Shown piece after piece: positions 1 to 6,338 of a DNA stretch of 15,512 nucleotides (position 1 is the stretch's first letter; every line of letters begins with the position of its first letter). The DNA comes from Lachnospiraceae bacterium (lineage in GTDB: Bacteria; Bacillota_A; Clostridia; Lachnospirales; Lachnospiraceae). Location: contig JAGCAV010000476.1 of assembly GCA_017652545.1 (NCBI GenBank), positions 1 through 15,512 on the forward strand, written 5' to 3'. The position numbers and the translations under genes are program-made. The notes beneath the pieces are model-generated. The model searched no databases. It was not told the DNA's origin and saw only the letters and a list, made by a program, of their open reading frames with translations.

Positions 1-84
1 CCATCAGACTCGCGAATGGTCTGATTGGTTTACACCATCAGACTCGCGAATGGTCTGATTGGTTTACACCATCAGACTCGCGAA
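1..84. repeat. 34-bp tandem repeat, about 2.5 copies, continuing off the left edge
   Basis: Two identical 34-bp units (1-34 and 35-68) are followed by a third that matches for its first 16 bases (69-84) and then diverges. Each unit contains an imperfect inverted repeat, CCATCAGAC pairing with GTCTGATTGG, so every copy could form a hairpin. The last part of the unit (CTGATTGG) recurs at 111-118. Position 1 is already inside the array, so the copy number is unknown. The array lies 3' of the transporter permease gene. There are no unique spacers, so this is not a CRISPR array. Confidence 0.85.
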
Positions 85-177
85 AACGCTTCGCGTTTTT
101 GCTCGTTAAACTGATTGGCTCCTCACGGAGCCATGCATCTTTCGCTTCGCGAAATCTGCCAACCTGCTTCGCAGGTT
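83..177 (-). other. Cluster of four compact hairpins downstream of the permease gene
   Basis: Four perfect inverted repeats follow one another. They are 83-99 (AAAACGC/GCGTTTT), 117-132 (GGCTCC/GGAGCC), 140-154 (TTTCGC/GCGAAA) and 161-177 (AACCTGC/GCAGGTT). Read on the minus strand, three have a GAA loop closed as GCGAAGC, a heptamer known to form an unusually stable DNA mini-hairpin, and the fourth has a GTGA loop of the GNRA class. They begin 2 bp after the permease stop codon, so they probably protect or terminate the transporter mRNA. Only the hairpin at 83-99 has a T-run, and that is on the plus strand, so classical rho-independent termination of the minus-strand transcript is not clearly shown. 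Confidence 0.6.
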
Positions 178-178
178 A

Positions 179-1177
179 TCATTTTATATTTCTCATCGAA
201 GCTTCCAGCAGTTCCTTCTCACGTCTCTGCTTACGGATGTAGTCGGAGGTCAGCGCGAACAGGAGCAGCGCGCCTCTGGCGACATACTGCCAGAAGGTTG
301 AAACGTTGACCATGATCAGGCCGGTATTGAATGCCTGGATCAGGATAACACCAAGGACCGTGCCTGCCATGCTGCCGACACCGCCGGCAAAGGATACGCC
401 GCCGAGAATAACAGCGGTGATGGCATCGAACTCGAGGTTGACATTGGCTGCGGGCTGACCGGAATTCATGCGGCTGGCAAACACGATGCCGCCGATGCTG
501 GTCAGGATACCGATGATCATGAAGCAGGTCATGATGATCCGCTGGGGATTAAGGCCCGCAAGCCTGGCTGCTTCCTTGCTGCCGCCGATGGCATAGACGC
601 TGCGGCCGAACTTTGTTCTGGCAAGAATAAAGCCGAATACCGCGAAAGCGATGATCATCAGCCACACGGAAAGGGGAATGGTCAGGATACGCAGTTTGCC
701 GATGGCCAGGAACGCCTTGTTGCTGATGGAGATCGGTTTGCCGTCGCAGATGATATAGGCAAAACCGCGGACCACATTCTGGGTCACCAGGGTAGCGATA
801 AAGGCTTCCAGTTTGATCTTGTTGACCATCCAGGCATTGAAAAGGCCGACCACAATGCCGCCCAAAATGACGATGATGATCGCCACAACGATCGGCAGCC
901 CCTTCGAAAGGAGCAGCGCTGCCAGTGTCCCTGAAAACGCCGCAAGTGCGCCGGGAGACAGGTCATTCTGCCCGGCGATGATCAGGTAGGTATGTCCTAC
1001 CGCCACCAGACCTACCAGGGAGGCGGCGATCATCAGGTTGACCATGTTTGTCCAGGTCAGGTAGTTTTTATTCAGGGCTGTGAACAGGGCAAACACCGCG
1101 ATGATGGCAACGATCAGGATGATCTTATCACCACCTATGATGCTTAAGATTCCGCTTTTCTCTTTCTTGTTTTCCAT
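179..1177 (-). CDS. Sugar ABC transporter permease, RbsC/BPD_transp_2 type
   Basis: This integral membrane subunit of a CUT2-type (ribose/galactose/xylose class) sugar importer forms the translocation channel with the ATPase encoded just upstream. The 332-residue length is usual for the family. It is dominated by hydrophobic segments, starting near residues 18-35 and 48-68. GQNDLSPGALAAFSG (residues 69-83) matches the family's IDLSVGS-type motif, and the cytoplasmic loop around residues 200-212 carries EAARLAGLNP, the coupling loop that contacts the ATPase. The start ATG directly abuts the ATPase stop codon (TAAATG), with GGGGGA a few bases upstream as ribosome binding site, so translation is probably coupled. 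The C-terminus is charged (RKQRREKELLEASMRNIK) and cytoplasmic. The substrate cannot be deduced from the permease; the neighbouring GH35 enzyme suggests a galactose-containing sugar, which is inference. Confidence 0.93.
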   Translation of the reverse strand: MENKKEKSGILSIIGGDKIILIVAIIAVFALFTALNKNYLTWTNMVNLMIAASLVGLVAVGHTYLIIAGQNDLSPGALAAFSGTLAALLLSKGLPIVVAIIIVILGGIVVGLFNAWMVNKIKLEAFIATLVTQNVVRGFAYIICDGKPISISNKAFLAIGKLRILTIPLSVWLMIIAFAVFGFILARTKFGRSVYAIGGSKEAARLAGLNPQRIIMTCFMIIGILTSIGGIVFASRMNSGQPAANVNLEFDAITAVILGGVSFAGGVGSMAGTVLGVILIQAFNTGLIMVNVSTFWQYVARGALLLFALTSDYIRKQRREKELLEASMRNIK

Positions 1178-2677
1178 TTATTCGTCCCCCATCATTCCAA
1201 GGCTGAGCAGCCTGTCCTCAGTTGCTTCCTTCCTCGGCACCTCACCGACGATGCGCAGCGAACGCATCACAAGGATCCGATCGGAAAGGCCGATGACCTC
1301 CGGCATTTCCGAGGAGATCATGATAACACCCAGCCCCTGCTTCGCGAACGCGCAGATCATATGGTAGAACTCTGACTTGGCGCCGACATCGATGCCCTTC
1401 GTCGGCTCATCCAGGATCAGCACCTTCGGATGGGTGGCCGTACCCCTGGCTACAATGCATTTCTGCTGGTTGCCGCCGGAAAGCTCCACGATCTTCTTGT
1501 CCGGAGAAGGTGTCTTGATGTTGAAATCGGCGATTCCCCTTTCGGCTGCCGCATCCTCCTTCTTCGTGGAGATCACGCCCAGACCATTGGCGTTCTGATC
1601 CATCAGCGCGATGTTGATGTTTCCCGCAACACTCAGATTGCTCAGAATACCCTGCAGTTTCCGATCCTCCGGGACCAGCACGATACCGTTGTCCATCGCT
1701 TCCTTGGGTGAACGGTTGACGATCTTTCTGCCTTCCAGGATCACCTCACCGGTCTTCATCCTGTCCGCCCCGATGATCGCTCTCATCAGTTCCGTGCGGC
1801 CTGCACCGACCAGGCCGGAAAAGCCGAGCACCTCGCCTTTGTGCAGAACGAAGGAGTTTTCCTTGACATAGTCTGAAGAGACATTCTTCACTTCCAGAAG
1901 CACTTCACCGATCTTTTTGTTTCTGTCAAGGCCGGAGAAAATATCACCCAGGTCGCGGCCGACCATCATCTTGATCATTTCGGCCTCGGTGACCTCGCCG
2001 ACTTTGACAGTATCCACATACCGCCCGTCCTTAAAGATGGCGACCTTGTCTGCGATCTCCTCAATTTCCGCCATACGGTGGGATACATAGATAATGATCA
2101 GGCCCTGCTCTTTCAGCTTCCGGATGATTGAGAACAGTGAATCGATCTCTGCATCTGAAAGGGAAGCCGTCGGCTCGTCAAAGCAGATGACCTTCAGGTT
2201 CTCACGGCTGTAGGCTTTCATGATCTCAACCATCTGCTGATAGGCAATGGAAAGATCCTTGACCTTGGTGGTCGGCTGAATCGGCAGGCCGAAGTCCTTG
2301 ATGATCTCCGCTGCCATCTGATTTGCTTTCCTGGTGTCGATCACGCCGAACCGGCTGGCCGGCATTCGTCCAAGGTAGATGTTCTCCGCAACCGAAAGTT
2401 CCAGAAGGATCTGCCTCTCCTGGTAGATGATGCTGATACCCTCCTCGATCGCCTCATGAGGTGAGGAGAAATGCTTCTGCTCACCGTCCAGCCAGTATTC
2501 GCCGCTGGTGGGCTGATAGTCACCGTTCAGGACCTTCAGCAGGGTGGATTTGCCGGCTCCGTTCTCTCCCAGAAAAGCCAGCACTTCACCGCCGTAGGCC
2601 TTGAAGTTGATGTCATCTAACGCTTTTACACCGGGAAAATACTTAGATATACCCTTAAATTCAAGTACTCTGCTCAT
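1178..2677 (-). CDS. Sugar ABC transporter ATP-binding protein, RbsA/MglA type, two NBDs
   Basis: This cytoplasmic ATPase powers the adjacent permease. It has 499 residues and two fused nucleotide-binding domains, normal for CUT2 importers. Domain 1 has Walker A GENGAGKST (37-45), a Q-loop near Q86, signature LSIAYQQ (142-148), Walker B VICFDEPT (163-170) and switch His200. Domain 2 has a degenerate Walker A GLVGAGRT (288-295) lacking the lysine, a canonical signature LSGGNQQK (399-406) and Walker B VLILDEPTKG (419-428). A lysine-free second P-loop is typical of the family. In addition, the domain 1 signature has Ala where LSxGQ has Gly, so both halves of the degenerate ATP site have drifted while the other site looks intact. 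The ATG is preceded by GGAGG at a spacing of 7 bases. The stop codon abuts the permease start. Confidence 0.95.
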   Translation of the reverse strand: MSRVLEFKGISKYFPGVKALDDINFKAYGGEVLAFLGENGAGKSTLLKVLNGDYQPTSGEYWLDGEQKHFSSPHEAIEEGISIIYQERQILLELSVAENIYLGRMPASRFGVIDTRKANQMAAEIIKDFGLPIQPTTKVKDLSIAYQQMVEIMKAYSRENLKVICFDEPTASLSDAEIDSLFSIIRKLKEQGLIIIYVSHRMAEIEEIADKVAIFKDGRYVDTVKVGEVTEAEMIKMMVGRDLGDIFSGLDRNKKIGEVLLEVKNVSSDYVKENSFVLHKGEVLGFSGLVGAGRTELMRAIIGADRMKTGEVILEGRKIVNRSPKEAMDNGIVLVPEDRKLQGILSNLSVAGNINIALMDQNANGLGVISTKKEDAAAERGIADFNIKTPSPDKKIVELSGGNQQKCIVARGTATHPKVLILDEPTKGIDVGAKSEFYHMICAFAKQGLGVIMISSEMPEVIGLSDRILVMRSLRIVGEVPRKEATEDRLLSLGMMGDE

Positions 2678-2731
2678 GCATTTTCCTCCGGGCCCCGCAG
2701 GGCGCTTTTTGTCTACTTTTACCTGTTCTAT

Positions 2732-2760
2732 ACTATAATATCATTTGGTTTTGCTTACAA
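2732..2760 (-). promoter_or_regulatory. Putative sigma-A promoter for the transporter genes
   Basis: On the minus strand TTGTAA (2755-2760) and TATAGT (2732-2737) are separated by exactly 17 bp in an AT-rich patch upstream of the ATPase gene. The match to TTGACA is 4/6 and to TATAAT 5/6. It would give a leader of about 45-50 nt containing a GC-rich GCCC/GGGC hairpin just before the GGAGG site. The transporter could therefore be expressed independently of the upstream GH35 gene. This is inferred from motifs only. Confidence 0.45.
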
Positions 2761-2764
2761 TAGC

Positions 2765-2783
2765 AAAAAAATGCCCATGCATA
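2765..2783 (-). terminator. Weak hairpin plus T-tract after the GH35 gene
   Basis: Immediately after the GH35 stop codon the minus strand has a short ATGC/GCAT stem (2779-2782 and 2771-2774, four-base loop) running into seven to eight T residues. The T-tract is good but a 4-bp stem is very weak. It may attenuate rather than stop read-through into the transporter genes. Confidence 0.25.
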
Positions 2784-5138
2784 TCAAAAAATTGCTGTGC
2801 AAAAAGAACACTGTGCTCCGCTGATCAGCTCCACCTTTTCCAGCGCCTCCACTGCCCCGGACAGCTGTTCCAGCCGGCCTGCCATCGTTGAGGAAACGTC
2901 CACAGATGCATCCTTTTTCAAGGGCGTGATCAGGATGGTCAGCTCCTTTGTATCCGCATGCTGCAGAGCCTGGGACAGACCCACCTCCCAGACTTCGCCG
3001 TTGCAGAAATGATCGGAGATGAGCGTCCCGTTTTCAAACAGATGCCCGATATCTCCACGGTACCGGATCCGCAGCATGGCCCCGGCATCTTTCTGTCCGG
3101 CGGCTGTTTCAGGCAGTGTCACCACATACCGCCCGATTCCGCTCTTCCTGAAGGCGAGCGGCTGCACTTCCGGTGTCGGGATCTTCAGTGACAGCGGTGA
3201 CCAGAAATCCTCGCCCTGCCCGCTTTGATCAAGCGGCGGCCAGACCAGGATCTCTTTCCCTGTCTGCTCTGCCGGGCCGGCTGCCGGGCTGCTCTCCCCG
3301 GCCGGCAGGAAGGTCCACCGTGTCCCGTCAGATAGTACCGGATTATTGCTCAAGACGGCATATGTCTTCCCTTCCTTCTCAGCTTCATAGTACCGCAGTC
3401 CCTGCTCCCTGCTCAGCGTGACAAAAGTCACATCGCCCCTGGCCCCGCGCAGGATACAGCATGAGCCGGTGCCGGGCCGGATCCGGATCTCCTTCTCCTG
3501 CCCCTCTGACGAGCGCCATAACCGCTTTCCGGAAGCTGTCTCTATGGCATGGATGTCCCTGCTCTCCCACAGGTAATCCGGTTCCATCCCTTCCGGGGCA
3601 AAGAAGAAATAAACGGTTCCTTCAGGATTCCGGATCACGGAAAGCGGCTGCGCCTTCGCGGCGATCAGCCCGTATCCATCCGCATCCATGCCGAAAGGCA
3701 GGATCGCGTTCTCTCCGGCTGCAAGAGACAGGTTTTCAAAAAGAATATCTCTGTTTCGTCCTTTCAGCGCGATCGTCTCATGGTGCTTATCCCGGCAGTT
3801 TGCATGATCCTGGAAATTGTTCAGGAAAAGGAAACCCTTTTCTCCGTCTGTGCGGACGGCAAAACGAAGGGTCTGCGTATCCTCCGGACTGATCTCCTGC
3901 GATCCTTCCGGCAGCAGCGTCGTCAGGCTGCAGATCTCCTCTCCAAAAGATCTCAAAAACTGATGCAGGGCTTTAAGCCTGAAAAAGCTGGGCCGCAGCT
4001 GGCCGTATTCCCCGATCGGAGCCTGGTAATCATACGAGATCTTGGGACACTGATGTTCATTCAGATACGGCGTTCTGCTTCCCCTGGGATTGCTGCCGCC
4101 CCTGTACATATAGTAGCCCAGGAAGTTGCAGCCGCTTCCAAGCTTGATGTTGGCCATGGCATCCACACTCTCAAAGGGAAGAGTGAAGCGGTAATTATAA
4201 TAATTAGCCATCCCGCCGCCCATCTCGCAGCAGGCGTAGGGCATGCTTTCAGGATCGTAGACCGGGTCAAAATTGTAGGTTTCCCTTACCGCGCTGTTAT
4301 GGTTATCCCGGTACAGATATTCGGGCGTAGCAGGATGCGGTCCGTGATAATCATAAAAGATCCACGGCCAGTACGCATAACCGCCCCAAAGAGGCAGCAT
4401 CTCCTCAAAAGGCATGGCTGCCCCGCCCCACGCCGTGCAGGTGTAGAACGGCGTTACGATCCCTTCCTCGACAGCGATCTTTTTCAGGGCAAGCATATAC
4501 GCGTTTCCGTCAGATCCGCCCGGGACCCACTCGTTCGTGATCCCCGTCGTCATCTCCCACGGTGCCGCGGAATGCATGTACTCGTTTTCGATCTGGGCTG
4601 CGATAACCGGACCGCCATCCCCGAAGAACAGCCCCTGCAGCTGCACCCCGATCTCATGGTACAGCCTTCTCGTGCAGGAGAGAAATCCCTCATCCAGGCT
4701 TCTGACTTCAAAGGGTTTCCCGTACAGCCAGTCCGGCAGTCCGCCGTTTCTGACCTCCCCATGACAGAACGGGCCGATCCTGATGATCACATACATGCCA
4801 TGCTTCCGGCACAGCTGTACAAATCTTCGGATGTCCCGGTTTCCGTCAAAACGGAACCTTCCTTCCTCCTCTTCATGATGGATCCAGAAAATATAGGTGG
4901 CAATGATGTTGATCCCGCCTGCCTTCATTTTCAGGATCGTATCCTCCCACTGGTTCTCATGGACGCGGGCATAATGGCACTCCCCGCTGATCCCGAAGAA
5001 GGGCCGGCCGTTAAGCAGCATGGAACTGTTCGTGAAGGAGATCACATCTCCGGTAACCGCATTTTTCCCGTAAAACCGGCCGGAAAGCGGGTGAATCCTT
5101 TCCCTCCTGTTCCGGCTGAGATCGATGTCATAGATCAC
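2784..5138 (-). CDS. GH35 beta-galactosidase-like glycoside hydrolase
   Basis: This probable retaining exo-beta-galactosidase would remove terminal beta-galactosyl units. The N-terminal third is a clear GH35 (beta/alpha)8 barrel. GISGECHYARVHENQWED (49-66) and the segment around 72-140, ending GGLPDWLY, are family hallmarks. AAQIENEY (180-187) places the acid/base at Glu186 by comparison with the QVENEYG motif, and YACCEMGGG (301-309) places the nucleophile at Glu305. The rest, to residue 784, is expected to be beta-sandwich domains. No signal peptide is visible, so the enzyme should act on imported oligosaccharides in the cytoplasm. The start is GTG, chosen because GGGAGG lies 8 bases upstream and no ATG is similarly placed. 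The transporter genes follow on the same strand after 106 bp. The exact substrate is not determined by the sequence. Confidence 0.92.
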   Translation of the reverse strand: MIYDIDLSRNRRERIHPLSGRFYGKNAVTGDVISFTNSSMLLNGRPFFGISGECHYARVHENQWEDTILKMKAGGINIIATYIFWIHHEEEEGRFRFDGNRDIRRFVQLCRKHGMYVIIRIGPFCHGEVRNGGLPDWLYGKPFEVRSLDEGFLSCTRRLYHEIGVQLQGLFFGDGGPVIAAQIENEYMHSAAPWEMTTGITNEWVPGGSDGNAYMLALKKIAVEEGIVTPFYTCTAWGGAAMPFEEMLPLWGGYAYWPWIFYDYHGPHPATPEYLYRDNHNSAVRETYNFDPVYDPESMPYACCEMGGGMANYYNYRFTLPFESVDAMANIKLGSGCNFLGYYMYRGGSNPRGSRTPYLNEHQCPKISYDYQAPIGEYGQLRPSFFRLKALHQFLRSFGEEICSLTTLLPEGSQEISPEDTQTLRFAVRTDGEKGFLFLNNFQDHANCRDKHHETIALKGRNRDILFENLSLAAGENAILPFGMDADGYGLIAAKAQPLSVIRNPEGTVYFFFAPEGMEPDYLWESRDIHAIETASGKRLWRSSEGQEKEIRIRPGTGSCCILRGARGDVTFVTLSREQGLRYYEAEKEGKTYAVLSNNPVLSDGTRWTFLPAGESSPAAGPAEQTGKEILVWPPLDQSGQGEDFWSPLSLKIPTPEVQPLAFRKSGIGRYVVTLPETAAGQKDAGAMLRIRYRGDIGHLFENGTLISDHFCNGEVWEVGLSQALQHADTKELTILITPLKKDASVDVSSTMAGRLEQLSGAVEALEKVELISGAQCSFCTAIF

Positions 5139-5244
5139 TGTGTGTACCTCCCTGAAAAGATCAGATGTCTTCTTTTCTTTCTTATTTCGTCCCTGTCATC
5201 TTACCGATTTACCTCGGTTCCTGCAAGCCTTTCCGCACAGCCTG

Positions 5245-5332
5245 CTGTACATCATAATTTCCATATATGGAAACATTTCCATATATGGTTGCATTAAACA
5301 GGGTCTTATGATACCATTTTCCTGTACATCAT
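5245..5332 (+). repeat. 11-bp direct repeat flanking the operator pair
   Basis: CTGTACATCAT occurs at 5245-5255 and again at 5322-5332, 77 bp apart, bracketing the two CCATATATGG palindromes. It may be a second regulator site or a relic of an insertion between the copies. Only two copies are seen and the function is unknown. Confidence 0.4.
5258..5288. promoter_or_regulatory. Paired CCATATATGG palindromes, candidate operator of the divergent promoters
   Basis: A perfect 16-bp palindrome, TTTCCATATATGGAAA (5258-5273), is followed by a second copy of its core, CCATATATGG (5279-5288), with TTT before it but not AAA after it. The centres are 18 bp apart, close to two helical turns, as expected for cooperative binding of two dimers on one DNA face. 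The site lies in the 229-bp gap between the divergent GH35 and HTH-Uma2 genes. Weak promoter elements flank it: plus-strand TTGCAT (5289-5294) and TACCAT (5312-5317) spaced by 17, and minus-strand TATGAT just left of the first copy. The obvious candidate ligand is the HTH domain encoded next door, but that is inference. Confidence 0.6.
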
Positions 5333-5367
5333 CTGAACAAAAATCATACAGAAAGGAGCTCTGACCG

Positions 5368-6249
5368 ATGACCATTGGAGAATTGAAACGCAGAAAAAAA
5401 GAACTCGGATATACCAACCAGCAGATCGCTGATCTGGCAGCAGTTCCTCTTGGCACGGTCCAGAAAATCTTTTCCGGTGCCACCGCTTCTCCCCGTTATG
5501 AAACATTGCTGAAGCTGGAGCGGGTCCTGCAAAAGCCCCTTTTTCCCAGCGAAAAGCCGGGGATGGATACCAACTTCCGATCAGTTTCTGCGTCAGTGGT
5601 TGCCGAACCGGGGAGAACTTACAGCGCCGGAAACGCTTCCCGGCAGAAAGATCCCGACTTTGACCCTGCCCGGCAGGGCTCTTTTACATACAGCGATTAT
5701 CTGGCCCTTCCGGATGAGCGGCGGGTAGAACTGATCGACGGTGTTTTTTACGACATGGCAGCACCAAATACCAGACACCAGGTCATTCTAGGCGAATTAT
5801 ATCTGCAGCTTCGCGCCTGTTCAGATGCGCATCCCGGCTGCATGGTCCTGCTCTCTCCCAGTGATGTCATGCTCGACGAAGACGATCGCACGGTTGTGCA
5901 GCCGGATATCATGGTTCTTTGTGACCGCTCCAAAATGCGCAAAGGGCGGATCTTCGGAGCACCTGATTTCATCATTGAAATCGTCTCACCGGGGTCTGTC
6001 ACGAATGACTATACAAGAAAAGCCATGAAATATATGAATGCCGGGGTCCGGGAATACTGGATTATCGACTACAGGCGTCGTAAGGTCGTCGTCTTCCTGA
6101 ATGACCAGGAATACGATGATACCGCCAACGGGCCGGACATTTTTCTTCATGGTATAGACGAGATCATTCCCATTTCAATCTCAGACGAAACATGCAGCCT
6201 GGACATCGGAAAGATCGCCGCTCTGCTGGATTCCCTGGGAGATATCTGA
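5368..6249 (+). CDS. XRE-type HTH fused to Uma2-family PD-(D/E)xK domain
   Basis: This 293-residue protein has two parts. Residues 1-60 form a Cro/C1-type helix-turn-helix (GYTNQQIADLAAVPLGTVQKIFSG, a typical helix 2-turn-recognition helix pattern, here at about 14-37). A polar linker (about 60-105) leads to a Uma2 (DUF820) domain at about 106-290. Uma2 belongs to the restriction-endonuclease-like fold, and the expected residues are present: Asp180 in QPDIMV, Glu204 in FIIEIVSPGS and a basic residue, probably Lys218, in YTRKAMKYMNAGVREYWIID. The catalytic set therefore looks intact. The ATG follows AAGGAG at a spacing of 9. The gene is divergent from GH35 and convergent with the DUF5107 gene. 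Whether it regulates, cuts DNA or does both is unknown; the paired palindromes upstream make autoregulation plausible. Confidence 0.85.
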   Translation: MTIGELKRRKKELGYTNQQIADLAAVPLGTVQKIFSGATASPRYETLLKLERVLQKPLFPSEKPGMDTNFRSVSASVVAEPGRTYSAGNASRQKDPDFDPARQGSFTYSDYLALPDERRVELIDGVFYDMAAPNTRHQVILGELYLQLRACSDAHPGCMVLLSPSDVMLDEDDRTVVQPDIMVLCDRSKMRKGRIFGAPDFIIEIVSPGSVTNDYTRKAMKYMNAGVREYWIIDYRRRKVVVFLNDQEYDDTANGPDIFLHGIDEIIPISISDETCSLDIGKIAALLDSLGDI

Positions 6250-6268
6250 AACCGAAGGGAACAAGTCA

Positions 6269-6317
6269 CCGGGAGAGTCAGAGTGGCAGCTTTTCTGACT
6301 CACCCTGGCTTTCCCGG
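6269..6317. terminator. Possible shared terminator between convergent genes
   Basis: In the 89-bp gap between the convergent HTH-Uma2 and DUF5107 genes, GAGTCAG (6275-6281) pairs with CTGACTC (6295-6301). CCGGGA (6269-6274) pairs with TCCCGG (6312-6317) as an outer stem, leaving a 10-base asymmetry on the right side. Position and symmetry suit a bidirectional terminator, but no downstream T-run is present on either strand. Confidence 0.4.
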
Positions 6318-6338
6318 CCCCTCACTGTCTTACATGCT

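Noticed and set aside
2784..2800. TTGC/GCAA hairpin with T-run inside the last GH35 codons as a terminator
   Set aside because: Only a 4-bp stem within coding sequence; the following hairpin after the stop is a slightly better, still weak, candidate.
5261..5288. Eukaryotic-type CArG box (CC(A/T)6GG)
   Set aside because: The match is exact, but the window is bacterial and there is no MADS-box factor; it is treated as a generic palindromic operator.
3549..5297. Long plus-strand open frame (582 codons) opposite the GH35 gene
   Set aside because: Antisense shadow of a gene with GH35 catalytic motifs; Arg/Pro/His-rich, no recognisable domains.
5196..5532. Overlapping minus-strand open frames over the start of the HTH-Uma2 gene
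   Set aside because: They lie across the divergent control region and the HTH coding sequence, with no ribosome binding site or protein-like pattern.
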